Shown here: piece by piece, positions 1 to 10,960 of the stretch | Position numbering within the stretch: position 1 is the first letter of the stretch | Layout: each line of letters begins with the position of its first letter | Assembly (NCBI RefSeq): GCF_014839805.1 | Contig: NC_051117.1 | Location: 5,642,001 to 5,706,000, forward strand | Source of the DNA: Manduca sexta | Lineage: Eukaryota > Arthropoda > Insecta > Lepidoptera > Sphingidae | DNA: 64,000 nucleotides | Direction: 5' to 3' | Notes under the pieces: generated by a model | Told to the model about the DNA's origin: nothing | What the model saw: the letters and a program-made list of their open reading frames with translations, nothing else | Database searches by the model: none | Translations under genes and position numbers: made by a program

Positions 1-224
1 AACCGAATATATAAGATAGATCCTTATCTATCCATTGACAATTATAAATCTTGTCTAATTCGATAACTATGCTAATCAGGTTCTAAATGTTTTTAATGAC
101 TCGCGAACTAGACACCCCGTCGCGAAATATATTGCATATGGAATGCTAAGGTTTTTATTTGTTTTATTTATGAATTGTGTCGTGGTTTCCTTGTTTGCTG
201 TTGAATTTCTGGTTAGAGAGAGTT
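1..224. other. unannotated AT-rich DNA
   Basis: No repeat, ORF or regulatory signal could be supported here. Confidence 0.5.
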
Positions 225-480
225 AGTTGGGTTATACTGGTGGTAGATCTCTCATATGTGATTGTTCGTCTGGGTAGGTAGCAGTGTATAGTCACTGCTG
301 TGTTCTGGCTTGAAGGACATTGTAGCTAGTGTAACTACAGGACATAATAAGACTTAACACTTCATGTCTCGGGATGGCGTGCGCAGTGGAATACCGAACA
401 ATACTTTGTAATTCAAGATGTTGGATGGTGCTTCTACTGTTTATGGGCGGTCGTTTCATCATTCAAAACAAAAAAAAAGA
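225..480 (+). repeat. family E retroposon, copy 1 (poly-A tail at right)
   Basis: One of five copies in this window of a roughly 300-bp retroposon; the others are 1261-1556, 10766-10960, 31504-31690 and 56166-56478. Shared landmarks in order are a start resembling actggtggtagatctctcat, then gaaggacattgtagc, gacataataagacttaacac and gatggtgcttctactg, and an A-rich tail after cattcaaaac. The one-sided poly-A end marks it as a SINE or the 3' end of a non-LTR element. This copy lacks a short stretch near the tail (the pyrimidine-rich Gaagctcg segment seen in copy 5). I cannot assign a published name. Confidence 0.75.
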
Positions 481-769
481 AATATCCTTGATCGTGAGTT
501 ATCTATTTTAAACAAACAATTTTAAAGAGTTCTAAGATTATATAGAGCGGACATTGGAAGGTTTGTCATACAAAAATTTTGCGCCAATGCAATGGTTACT
601 CAATCTATCTTGAAATAGTAAAACACCAATGTAAAATACTGCATATTTTTTCCATGAGGTAATGTTTTTAGAGGGCATATTAGCACATTTTCTGTAAATA
701 TATTATTTTGATTTTAAACAATATCCAGTATATATTTGTCATGTGTTTCAGATTGAATAACATTGTAAG
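481..769. other. unannotated AT-rich DNA
   Basis: AT-rich, no ORF above background, no recognised repeat. Confidence 0.5.
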
Positions 770-905
770 TGTAAATGCGAAAATTCATGTTTGTATGTTT
801 GTTAGAAGTAAACGCAGAACTGCTAAACGGATTTCAAAGACATTTGGCACAAGGGTAGACCACGCCTTGTATTAACACATAGGGTTTTCAGCCCGGTCAT
901 TTGCT
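770..905 (+). mobile_element. Helitron-like 5' fragment
   Basis: Contains the run taaatgcgaaaattcatgt followed by gttagaagtaaacgcagaac and tgctaaacggatttc, which recurs at 61905-62000 and in diverged form at 49735-49840. In this window that text lies just inside the TC...TAATATTATAAA 5' end of small Helitrons. No 3' hairpin or CTAG end is visible, so the copy is truncated or decayed. Confidence 0.5.
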
Positions 906-1260
906 CCCAAGGTTCTCTAATATAACTATTCTGTGAAGTAGTCTCAAACATAACATAACTGTAATAAATTCGCATCAACTTTTAACATCATACTCAAAAA
1001 TTATTGCCTGTTTCGTTATTATCACCAAAGTTTAGTCAGTAAAGCGAGATATCTTAGTTTCGCCACGTTTCGAGATAATCCAAGCGTAATTACATCAGTT
1101 TGATAACACTCGCAGATAGCTGCAATAAGACAACCCTGGATGCTGCATACAAATTCGGATGCATATGGGTTATGTGGCTATGTCGAGAGCGAGAATAGAA
1201 CGATTGAAACTGTAGAGTATTCAGGTGATTCAAGTGCGCATATTCGTTTATTGACCCTTT
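906..1260. other. unannotated
   Basis: Mixed AT-rich sequence with no supportable gene or repeat. Confidence 0.5.
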
Positions 1261-1556
1261 CTATTTTTTATTGCTTTTAATGACAAGACGAGCTCGCCTT
1301 TCGCCTTATGGTAAGCGATACGACCGCCCGTAAACAGTAAAAACACCATCCAACACCTTGAATATTCTTTGGTAAAAGAAAAAAGAGCATTCTTTGGTAT
1401 TCCACTGCGCACACCATCCTGAGACATGAGATGTTAAGTCTTATTATGTCCAGTAGTTCACTGGCTACAATGTTCTTCAAACCGGAACACGACAGTGACT
1501 ACACTGTTGCTTGGTGGCAGAAATAGACATTGCGATGCTACCTACCCAGGCTATCT
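1261..1556 (-). repeat. family E retroposon, copy 2
   Basis: Reverse-orientation copy of the family at 225-480, with the T-rich (3' poly-A) end at 1261-1270 and the 5' part near 1550. It retains gatacgaccgcccgtaaac, accatccaacaccttgaat and catgagatgttaagtctt. A 20-25-bp A-rich insertion-like segment (about 1370-1392) separates the two halves around the gtattccactgcg landmark. The 67-codon minus-strand ORF here is only repeat sequence. Confidence 0.75.
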
Positions 1557-1836
1557 TAATATTAACATCTTTTATCCTTGAGTGTTAGTATTTTTATTGA
1601 TATAATGACCTCAATTAGATTAATTGTAAACAAAAATTTATATATTCAATTCAAGCAGTAAATGTATTTATAAAAAAAACAATTTTATTCCAGTAGACAT
1701 TATATACCATGGAGATTGTATGATCGTACGCCATTAAGTCGGCTTTGTCTATCGGTTTTTGCATTTAAAATACACGTTTAAAATCGATTGAAGATACTAA
1801 TTCTGGGCATCCTATTATTTAAACCCTTATTTGAAT
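1557..1836. other. unannotated AT-rich spacer
   Basis: No recognised feature. Confidence 0.5.
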
Positions 1837-2208
1837 CCCTCCTAGACAAATTTCGGCCACGGCGGCCAATGTCAATAGAAACCAGCCAGGTACGCGGGAG
1901 ATATTATAGTACACAAGTGTGTGCACAATACACAGATGCAGTCTCTGTTCCTTCACTCTTATAGTCCAGTGAGACAACAATCAGATATGACTAAAGAGAG
2001 AGATCAGACGTAGGACCAACGGATTTACGTGCTTTTCGACGCTCGAAGATATATACAACGTAAACTTCCTAAATCCGAGTTGCGACTAAGTAATTTTTAA
2101 GATGGAAAAATCTAGTTACTGTATTTCGGCACAACCCGGGTTTTGGATCTATAACCTTAACGCGGAAATCGTGAACCATGTGCGCATTACAACTACGCCA
2201 CCGAGAAC
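1837..2208 (-). mobile_element. SINE-C, longer copy
   Basis: Matches 11277-11583 along its length: aatttcggccacggcggcc, gagatattatagt, cacaagtgtgtgcacaat, gtaatttttaagatggaaaa, then actacgccaccgag. The right end resembles a tRNA-like head on the minus strand: actacgcca is the reverse complement of an A-box-like TGGCGTAGT, as in SINE-B. Relative to the second copy it keeps about 90 extra bases (roughly 1990-2085), so either this copy gained them or the other lost them. Confidence 0.65.
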
Positions 2209-2232
2209 GGAGAAACCCCAAATTCATCACCT

Positions 2233-2600
2233 TTAAGGTTATAGCTTAAGGTCCATTTTTCATACATTTTGTTTCACCTTTAATCTGGGTAACTAAACAA
2301 GTATTGACAAGTAAAGAATTTAAATTCACGTCTAGTTAGTGATTAGTTCTCGCAGTTGAAAGAAAAACGTAAAAATAATTAATATGCATGGATATTTCGG
2401 CCTTTAAAATTTAATATGACGAAATTGTAAAGGCCGAAATATCCATGATTATTAATTATTTTTACGTTTTTCTTTCAACTGCGAGAACTAATCACTAACT
2501 AGACGTGAATTTAAATTCTTTACTTGTCAATACTTGTTTAGTTACCCAGATTAAAGGTGAAACAAAATGTATGAAAATGGACCTTAAGCTATAACCTTAA
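2233..2600. mobile_element. TTAA foldback MITE, complete copy 1
   Basis: An almost perfect palindrome of 368 bp bounded by TTAA at 2233-2236 and 2597-2600. Each arm reads from GGTTATAGCTTAAGGTCC through cattttgtttcacctttaat, aagtattgacaagtaaag and tctcgcagttgaaag to a short centre near 2410-2425. There is no ORF. TTAA duplication is the signature of piggyBac-type insertion, but the GG start is not the usual piggyBac CCY...GGG end, so superfamily is inferred. Related copies: 38410-38602, 50390-50620, 50970-51336. Confidence 0.9.
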
Positions 2601-3405
2601 ACCATCGTCCATCACACAAACTTTATTTATTTTGTGGTATACGGGGAGCTTACGGCTAATTTCACAAAACAAGTTATAACTTCAATAACTATATGTCAAT
2701 TAGTTATGCAATTCAATTGGCTTGGCTCAGTATATAATTGGTATTTTAATTTGCGTGTACTACCAAAAAAAAGTCATAAGTCTTCATGCACAACTGAAAC
2801 CGACCAACAAGCACATATCGTAACAATATTGTATCGTTAATCGTAATACGTTGATCATAAACGCAACGCAGCGCCGTGAAACGTTGTAAATTAGATGTCT
2901 TATTGCACTAACCCGGGCTTGCAGCTATATTAATTATTTTATAGCTTTTATCATGTTGAAATATGTGAATTACGCGCCGCGATCGAGCGGTAATTAAAAT
3001 TTTAAATGTTCAATAAACTTTCTCCTTATTTAAGTAAATAAATGCTATAGATCGTAAATTTGTTTTATATACTATAATCACTTTGCCGCATGTGTTATTA
3101 ATTTATGGCGGAATTTGTATCTTTTGTTAAGTTTTACTCGTAGAATCTTTAAGATATTGTGACGTGGCTGTTTTATTAAACAACGTACGTTAATAATCAC
3201 AAAATACCGGATGACTTTATATATAAGAATTAAGGACAAACTTTATTTTTGGTTTGTATAATTATTTTTCGTCTAATCGTCCTATTTCGCAGAAGGATAG
3301 GGACAAAATAAAAACTAAACAGCAATGGAACGCATGCATAAGTCCGTGAAGTGATTGTCAGTTAACAGTTGATAGGTCTACGTATTTATGTCTTAACATA
3401 TACAC
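2601..3405. other. unannotated AT-rich DNA
   Basis: A 68-codon frame at 2634-2840 looks random in composition. No repeat recognised. Confidence 0.5.
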
Positions 3406-3620
3406 TCACGCCTTTTATCCTAAAAGGGGTAGACAGAGTCGCAACTAGTGCACCCACTTTCCGTAGTGTATATTCCGTCTCATGATTGTAAGGAGTGCAA
3501 AGATTCTAGATTCCGGGCAGACAGAGTAGAAAAACCCAGTATCACTTTGCACGACCCGGAGATCTAACCTGAGACCTCAGCATTGCAGTCGTACCGTACC
3601 TAATACAACTACGCCACCGG
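3406..3620 (-). mobile_element. SINE-B, minus-strand copy
   Basis: tRNA-derived SINE of the same family as the better copy at 47601-47865. It keeps acgccttttatcc, gtgcacccactttcc, ttccgtctcatgat, aaaaacccagtatcact and the head complement acaactacgccaccg. The B-box equivalent (cccggagatctaacctg) is decayed, so Pol III promoter function is unlikely. Confidence 0.75.
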
Positions 3621-3639
3621 GGCTCTTTTAACATAAATA

Positions 3640-3811
3640 CTAAATTTTTTGACAACGGCCCCGCCCACGTTACAAAGTTTTTCTGGGATAAAAGTAGCCT
3701 ATAGCATTTAGGAGTAATGTAGATTTCTAGTAGTGAAATAATAGCAAAATCGATTCAATAATTACAGAGATTAACTCCTACAAAGCTACAAACTTTCCTC
3801 TTTATAATATA
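3640..3811 (-). mobile_element. Helitron-like copy, minus strand
   Basis: Read on the minus strand it runs from TATATTATAAAGAGGAAAG through ctacattactcctaaatgc and aggctacttttatccc to a GC-rich end cgtgggcggggcc and TTTAG. The same order occurs on the plus strand at 17254-17430. Its 5' end is interrupted by the next Helitron. Confidence 0.55.
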
Positions 3812-4062
3812 CTAGCTTTTGCTCGCGGCTTCGCCCGCGTGAAGGAGTTTTCCGGGATATTTTTTTTTCCAACTTGATATATATCTTTATATTATGACCA
3901 AATTACATAAAATTATAAATTGTAGCCTATGCCTTATTCTAATATATAACCAATATTACTGTAAAGTTTCATCCAAATCCGTTCCGTAGTTTTTTCGTGA
4001 AAGAGAAACAAACATACATACATCCATCCTCAAAAACTTTCGCATCTATAATATTAGTAGGA
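3812..4062 (-). mobile_element. small Helitron, apparently full length (251 bp)
   Basis: On the minus strand it begins TCCTACTAATATTATAGATG and ends with the hairpin CGCGGGCGAAGCCGCG, eight bases, then CTAG followed by T. TC start, 3' hairpin plus CTRR, and absence of a target duplication are the defining Helitron end features. It has no coding capacity and is non-autonomous. It resembles lepidopteran Helitron families such as Lep1 (recalled, not searched). Confidence 0.7.
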
Positions 4063-4321
4063 AGTATAAAGAGACAAATACCTAGGCATGAGGCATGAGC
4101 CATGTCTGGTTTATTCATAGGTAATAAGACAGGTCTAACGGGATAAGGGCAAAGAGATGACGTAAGATATCTAGATAATCTAAGATGTGATAGTCACACG
4201 CCACGGTGATGGGTGAAAGGTCAAAGCACCAAGTTTCATTATTCGTAATACATGAGTCATACGGACATTTTCTTCCTTGGATTACTGATTTGATATTTAG
4301 TGTTTGAGCATCGCAATAAAG
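4063..4321. other. spacer between two opposed Helitrons
   Basis: About 260 bases without a recognised feature. The flanking Helitron 5' ends face each other, making inverted arms of about 110 bases. Confidence 0.5.
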
Positions 4322-4460
4322 TCCTACTAATATTATAAATGCGAAAGTTTGTGAGGATGGATGTATGGATGTATGTTTGTTCCTCTTTCTCGAAAATACT
4401 ACTGAATGGATTGGGATGAAACTTTACACCAATGTTGGTTATACAACAGAATAAAATCAT
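4322..4460 (+). mobile_element. Helitron 5' portion, plus strand
   Basis: Starts TCCTACTAATATTATAAATG and continues gcgaaagtttgtgaggatgg, gtatgtttgttcctctttct and gaaactttacaccaatgtt. It is the opposite-strand equivalent of the 5' half of 3812-4062. No hairpin-CTAG end follows, so it is 3' truncated. Confidence 0.6.
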
Positions 4461-6446
4461 AAATGTGCATATTAATATACTTTTCTTGAAAGTAAGGCTG
4501 TTGAAGTCTAAAAATGGACAAAATGTTTTGCACTGCTAATATACGACTAATATAAATTTGAGATGTTTCATTCAACGGAATTTGGGATTGACAGGCCACT
4601 TCGATTAAGCTAGGCTGTTTAGCTTCCCAGAAAATTACTTGGGTCTTTATTCTGGGTTTCTAGTTTTATTAATATACTGGTCATGGATCCGCTGATTATG
4701 TTTGCAAATCCTCAGATTCTAAACTATGAAAACCAGCTAAACAAGCTTGAATGCTTATTTCCTGTTTCGTAATAATGAAACAGAAAGTGAGCGCGTATTT
4801 TGCTTTAAATAACAAAAATCAAAATATGAAAATGACACGAATAGCGAACATTTAATCGTTTAACCCTGTTTAGTACATCAAAACAACGGATAACAGGGAA
4901 TCCATTCCAATTCTGACCGCCACAGGAACGCAGCACATCAAAGAACATTTAAATAAAATGTTTTTGCCTCGAGTGTAACTAACGAGCTATTTAGAATGCA
5001 ATTTATGTCAAATAAACTAACACGTGCTGTGACAATAAATAGATCTCGTCGACGTGAAGGCTGCGGGCTGGGTAGCTAAGGTAGCGAGGGAAATCCACTA
5101 GCCTTGGGTAGGTTTTATACCTCTAGCTGCTACATTAGTGAGATAACTTGTTCCCTAGAAACAAATTTAATTATGCATCAATAAAGCCAGTGCGTAGATT
5201 AAAGCCCAGACAAGTTTGATGAAATGTAGGAATATGGTCTTTTAATCGCTTTTAGTGATATGAGAAAGCGAAATGCGGTTAAGGAAACAATAAGATTCGA
5301 TATGGATATCTGAACGGCAGTTGGTTTTACGTCAATAATTAAGCGCGACGTCTGCAAATTATTACAAACAATTACACGATTCCACACACAACACAATACG
5401 AAACATGAAAAACCCTTTTTCTCGTTTATACCATTCCTTCCTAATAACTATCGCTAATCGCTCGTCAGCATGCCCTGCGCCGAAGCGCTAGCGAGCGGTC
5501 AACAGCTGCCTTCGCGAGTGGATTAAAACAATTGATTAATTCAAGTGCAACTAACTGAATGGACTTTCTGGACCCGTTCCAGATGCCCTCAGACATGCGA
5601 TGTTATGTGCTTCACGCGGGTGTTTAGTCCCTGTTGTAATATAGCTTCCTTACATATTTAGCTATTAGTTTGATCGCTTATATTTTAATGTGTTTTGTTT
5701 AATTTTAATTGAAATGTTTAACAATTAGAGAAAGAGTTAGAGATCCATTTGCTTTATTCGATATAAATTTATTATTGAATATTGTTTTACTATCTGTCTC
5801 AAACTAGATGTCTAGCTTATATTAAGGACAAATTTCTTAGTCTACATTGGGTAAATCAAAATTACACTTTACGTTTTATCAGCACAACGATAAAGGAAAA
5901 TTGCTCGGCAATATATATACAAATGCTCCAAACATCTACGCTAGTCCACGACAGATATGTCACAACAAATATGATTTAAGACAACAAATCTAGAAAACAA
6001 AGCATTCTCTTGAATCTGTCCGCGCATTCGCCTACATATTTTACATAAAACCTTGTCGCACTACACGAAACTAGATGGTCACAGCTGCCATTTGTTTAAG
6101 AAACCCGTGGGCGTCTATTTCATGCATATTACCCTTTTATCTATCTCATAATAACATGTACAAGTATACGTTGTTACATAAAAAGGAATGATTTACTGCG
6201 TAGAAAAAGATTTTTCACAACTGAGAATTAAGGCGGCAAATAAAATGGCGGTAGCGGCCATCTTGTAGTCTATGTTTGAGGTTATGTAACAGTTTCGGAA
6301 ACGAAGTCTAATAACAGTTATGGAGCCTTGAAAACTTGAAGGTTATTTGGAAGTTTATAATATTTTATACAACGATCTGTACACTCAAATGGATTACAAG
6401 CTTGCCTGGATTTATGATTAGAAGCAGGATACTCCTACATACCATG
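4461..6446. other. unannotated, about 2 kb
   Basis: No repeat copy, coding region or splice-like exon recognised. A short GC-richer patch lies at 5460-5530. At 6245-6265 two opposed GCCAT cores (atggcgg and cggccatcttg) resemble YY1/Pleiohomeotic sites. All small frames appear to be chance. Confidence 0.45.
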
Positions 6447-7030
6447 TCCTAGCATATATTTTTTTTTTTTGGAGATCTGCCGTGGTTTTCACCAGGGGTA
6501 CCCTGCGTACGGTGCACACGCGATCCCCCGGCTTAGCAACCACGGCAGTCCCTGTGAGGAGTTAGTAGGCCCTACCGTTATTCCCGAGGGTGCCAGCGGA
6601 CAGTACGCTGGCGACCCACGGCTATCCGGTCTCAGGACTTGGGAGAAAGAAGGGAGGGGATAGGGTGAAGGAAGAGAAGAGGAAGGAGAAGGAGCCATCT
6701 CAGGATAGTTGGAAGGAAGAGGGAGGAGAAATGCTCGCGAACCCTTATAGGCCTCAATGTGTATTCAGCAACCATGAGGTGTACACACTGAACTGCGTGC
6801 CTAGGGTCGCGGCTAGGGGTCGCAATACCGGACCATTTTTCAAAACCGGTATTTTCGGTATTGACCTAAAATAAATTCCGGTATTCCGGTATTTTCGGTA
6901 TTTCCGGTATTTGAAGAAATATTAGAAAAATAGGAAATATACTAACATTTAAGTTAGTAATTAAACGTCAAATTTTAATGACAGCTTAGTAATTAGTTAA
7001 AGGCTGAATGAAAAGAGATTATTTTCGTAA

Positions 7031-9100
7031 GCCAACGTTCACGCCGTTCTGATTTCTGAGAGCTGGCTCAAACCTCACCTTCCTTTTACCCTTTACCCCC
7101 TCCCTGGTTTCACTTTTATTAGAAATGATCGAGTTGACAGGAGAGGGGGCGAAGTCGCTATATATTTACGTAGCGACCTGAAATATAAAACTGTAATATC
7201 TTCCTCTGCTTCTTATTCTGCTTATGCAAAATTTCTGTTTCTTGAGGTTTGGGTCAAGAGAGTGAAAACCTTAGTAGGTGTTATTTACTGTCCCCCTTCT
7301 CTTGATTACTTCTCCAGTCTGGTAACAGTTCTGGAATCTATAAGATGAGAATATGCTCATCACATCATCATGGGTGATTTTAATACTGATCTACTTGCCA
7401 GCCACTCTTCCCGATCTCGTAAACTCCTCACTGTCCTTGATTCTGATAAACTGCATGTCCTACCACTGCAAGCCGCCCACCATAATATGGATGGTCACGA
7501 CACTTGGCTTGACATTATCCTCACCTCTGCTCCTTCCTCTGTTTTCTCCCACGGTCAATTTTCCGCTCCTGGCTTCTCTCACCATGATCTCATCTACATG
7601 TCTTACGCCCTAAAACCTCCCAAATTCCCCTCTAAGATATTGCACTTGCGTAGTTTTTGTCGCATTGATGCGGATAAGCTGAAAGGAGATGCTACTAACT
7701 TTAACTGGGATCACCTATTGGCAGCCACCTCTGTTGACGATAAAGTCGCAATTTTTAACCGCGCTGTCACTTCACTCTTTGATACCCATGCCCTTTTTAA
7801 GGAAATTAAATTAAAACGTCCTCCTGCACCATGGATTACACATGGAGTTAGGTTGGCGATGAGACGAAGGGATCGGGCTTTTCGCCAGTACAGAAGTTAT
7901 CGTTCGGAGGAGAACTGGTGCCTTTTTAAGGCTGCAAGGAATCGGTGTAACCAGATGGTACGTAATGCTAAACGCCGACACATTCTCAGTAATATTTCTT
8001 CTTCCTCGTCAGCCAGTATCTGGAGATTCCTCGGAACTCTGGGTATTGGCAAAGTTAAAAACATAGATCTCCACGGTGCGACTATTGGTTTGGATGTCAT
8101 TAATCAACGTTTCACATCTGTTACCATGATTGATCACCAAACTAGGCGTCTTACCATGGATTTCTTAGCGGGTCTATCCAGGCCTAACATTAATACTTTT
8201 CATTTTTCTTCTGTGCCATTGGGTGAAATTAGAAAAGTCATCCTGTCTATTAAATCTAGTGCCACTGGCTGTGACAACATCAGTCGTCGCATGATAATCC
8301 CTATCCTGGACCAACTTCTACCAGTCATGTCCCATATCATTAACGCCACCCAGCACCGGTATTTTTCCGTCTTTGTGGCGGAGAGCTATTGCTTTCCCTC
8401 TTCCTAAAACCCCTAACCCATCACTTGCTAAGCATTTCCGTCCCATATCCATTCTTCCTTTTCTCTCGAAAGTGCTCGAGACGTGTGCTCACAAGCAACT
8501 GTCTGAGCATGTGCACCGAAACAACCTACTGTGCCCACTCCGGTCTGGCTTCAGGCCTGGCCATAGCACTATTACTGCACTCCTCAAAGTGACTGGCGAT
8601 ATTAGGGCGGGCATGGAGGATTCCAAACTCGTTGTTTTGGCTTTGGTTGATTTCTCCAACGCCTTCAATATAGTCAGTCACGACATTCTTCTTGCAAACC
8701 TCTCCTACCTTATGATCTCGACCACGGCACTGAATTGGTTCTGGTTATATCTTCAGGGAAGCCAACAGTTGGTGCGCCTAGACGATTCTTCGTCTAGCTG
8801 GCGCGATATAGACCGTGGCGTCCCTCAAGGCGGCATACTCTCCCCATTATTGTTCTCTATCTTCATAAACCTCTTAACACAAAATCTTCAATGTGCGTAC
8901 CACCTGTATGCTGATGATTTGCAAATTTATTCTCAGGAGCAAGTCGATTGTGTGTCCGCAGCTGTAGATAGGATAAATAAGGACAATTTCGGCCTTTCGG
9001 TAAACCTCGCGAAATTGCCATGGAATACCAGGCCTTTATTGTCGGCAGCTCAAGGCTTTTAAACAGGTTGTATTTTACATCTATTCCCCCTGTTATGTTT
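7031..9100 (+). pseudogene. CR1/Jockey-type LINE endonuclease-reverse transcriptase pseudogene
   Basis: Remnant of a LINE pol gene. The endonuclease part (7031-7600) shows ANVHAV, SESWLKP, VAIYLR, GVIYCPP, GDFNTDLL, DTWLDIILTS and SHHD, the ordered APE-type motifs. The reverse transcriptase part (about 8250-9100) shows GCDNISRRM, FRPISILPFLSKVLE, ALVDFSNAFN, GVPQGGILSPLLFSIFIN and YHLYADDLQIYSQ, including the YADD centre. It is broken by a TGA at 7346-7348, a frameshift near 8352-8357 and another near 9020-9030, after which QAFIVGSSRLLNRL continues in a third frame. About 15-20 residues seem missing after ANVHAV. Both ends are cut: no ORF1, no thumb region, no 3' UTR or tail. Clade within CR1/Jockey is uncertain. 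Confidence 0.9.
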
Positions 9101-9156
9101 CTCAGCTTTGTTTATCTGACAGCTTGCTGTTTGTTCAGCTTTGTTAATCTGACAGC
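9101..9156. repeat. short tandem repeat, 33-bp unit
   Basis: tcagctttgtttatctgaca at 9102 recurs at 9135 with one difference, giving about 1.7 copies immediately after the LINE homology ends. It may mark the repair junction that joined the LINE fragment to hAT DNA. Confidence 0.7.
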
Positions 9157-9741
9157 CAACTAGATTCAAGTTGTATCACAATATTAGCCAATTACAACGG
9201 CCCTACGTCTACGCACTGCGAAGGCTGCCATGCCGTCAGCATTGAGAAACAGACTTGTTATCACAGCAATGGTTCCGTCCTTAGATAAATAACGTCTTTG
9301 AATAATGAGGATAGACTTTAAAGAACAAAAAATATTTCTAATAAGTTCTAATAAAAATAACAATTAACAGTTAACATCGCTATGCCTAGAACAAAACAAA
9401 AGTAGCAATATAGCCATAAGCCATGTATTTTGCTCGCTCTTTATAGAATATACGCCTATACGAATGAATGAAATTGCAAGCAGCTTAAATTTTTGCGATT
9501 TAAAACTCGAGAAATTAATAATTATACACACATTTTGTACTGAATTTTATTTTTATAAAATACCGAAAATACCGAAAATCCCGGTTTTTGTATAATCAAT
9601 ACCGGTATTTTGAAGTTCTTAATTTGGTCCGGTATTCCGGTATTTTCGAAATCCGGGATACCGGTATGCGACCCCTAGTCGCGGCAAATGTGCCCCCATG
9701 CATGGGCGCACAAGAATTGCCTCGAGAGGATCCTAGCATAT

Positions 9742-10765
9742 TGAAAGTTAAATTTTACGAAACACTATTAAGGTAATAATATTAAATTTGAACCAACTAC
9801 AGTACATACACCCAGGTAATGAGGTTTGAATTTGAGTCACTTTTTCCTCAAAATGGATTGTTTAAGCCCCGGGAATGATAAAATTTTCGAAAAAGTCTTT
9901 ACTTGTATTGACCTTCTATTAGTAATATCACTATTAAAGTACAAATCCAAACCGCTTTGACTTTTAAAAAGAAATGATAAAAGTTTTCTAATAATGTTTT
10001 GATATATATCCAAAAAATGCCCATTTTAAGAAACAAACGAGTTTAACACGATTAAAACTTTTCAAGCCGCTTGTACAAAGCAACAAAGATGTCAAATTGT
10101 TTTCTCCTAGACATAATATCACAATTTATGCGTTCAAGGTTGCCAGGAGAATGAAAACAGCGTATCCCGTGCCAAATGTCGTGTCGTCGCCGCTCACTTA
10201 TGTGGAACAACGAAATGTTGCTATTTTTCACAAAACATAACCACAATGTACTTTTCAAATGATATGAATGGCCTTTATTAAGTCAGATTGGATTTGTCTT
10301 ATGTCGTTGAGTCGATTGTATTGAATATTTGGTATGGCCTTGGATTTGATTCGACATATAAATTCTATGTTTTGTGTTAAAATCGTAGACATTAAATACT
10401 GGTCTGTAGAGACTAAATTCCTTTAGCGACCTTCCACGGCCTTCATAATAATTGATCGTATTAATTTATACTTGAAAAAATAAGTTTTACGAAGTTAAAT
10501 AACTCATTAGGCTTATTCAAAACGATAATTGATTCCAAAGTCTGAAAGAAAACTGCTCAAAAGAATTACTAACTACAATCAAGGTTCTAAACAAATATCA
10601 TAAGCTTTTGTTGAAACTAATCAATCGATCTCAAGGATTTGACCACGAATTTTGAAAGTCAAAAACCAAAGTTAGTATTGTGTTGATGGATTCTGAATTA
10701 TAGCGGGGGAGTGAATTTCTACTTATCCATTATATTTAACATTTACTTTTAACGTGCATTATTAT
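9742..10765. other. unannotated, about 1 kb
   Basis: AT-rich; a 68-codon minus frame at 10052-10258 is unsupported. No repeat recognised. Confidence 0.5.
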
Positions 10766-10960
10766 TGTTTTTTTTTTCATTGCTTTGAACGATGAGTCAC
10801 GCCACGCCTGCCGTTTGCCTGATAGTAAACGACACGACCGCCTATAAACAGTACCATCCAACACCTTGTATTATAAAGTATTGTTCGGTATTCCGCTGCG
10901 CTCGCCATCCTGAAGCATGAGATGTTAAGTCTTATTATGTCCAGTAGTTACACTAACTTA
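10766..10960 (-). repeat. family E retroposon, copy 3 (5' truncated)
   Basis: T-rich end at 10769-10778, then gcctgatagtaaacgacacg, accatccaacaccttgta, gtattccgctgcgctcgcc and gatgttaagtcttattatg. Homology stops near 10955, well short of the 5' start of the longer copies, as expected for 5' truncation. It lacks the tagaaacac stretch present in other copies. Confidence 0.75.

Larger units (their letters stand above)
6806..9685. mobile_element. hAT-type element, 2864 bp, 8-bp TSD
   Basis: Perfect 8-bp direct repeats GTCGCGGC at 6806-6813 and 9678-9685 enclose 6814-9677. The left end reads TAGGGGTCGCAATACCGG and the right end is the complement of TAGGGGTCGCATACCGG. Next to both ends are clusters of the subterminal motif CCGGTATTTTCGGTATT. 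Short TIRs of this form, subterminal repeats and an 8-bp duplication are diagnostic of the hAT superfamily. No transposase (BED finger, RNase H-like or dimerisation region) is readable; the interior is mostly a LINE fragment. It is therefore non-autonomous. Confidence 0.9.
6447..9741 (-). mobile_element. GC-rich retroposon with 11-bp TSD, split by a hAT element
   Basis: Direct repeats TCCTAGCATAT lie at 6447-6457 and 9731-9741. Between them the left end starts with a T run (6459-6470), the poly-A tail of a minus-strand retroposon, followed by GC-rich sequence to 6813. Sequence resumes at 9686-9730. Removing the hAT insert leaves about 401 bp. Tail plus variable-length duplication indicates target-primed reverse transcription. 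It could be a SINE or a 5'-truncated LINE 3' UTR; no protein motif is visible. The purine-rich tract near 6640-6730 and the near-palindrome at 9690-9713 are part of it. Confidence 0.85.

Noticed and set aside
3812..4062. RTE-type LINE tail
   Set aside because: Considered because of the aaatttcatccaaatccgt-type text, but the TC start, terminal hairpin and CTAG end fit a Helitron better.
6245..6265. YY1/PHO double site as a Polycomb response element
   Set aside because: Two opposed GCCAT cores alone are too little, and no GAGA or other PRE motifs are nearby.
6590..6874. 94-codon plus frame rich in K and E
   Set aside because: Runs through the purine-rich part of a minus-strand retroposon and across the hAT boundary, so it cannot be a native gene.
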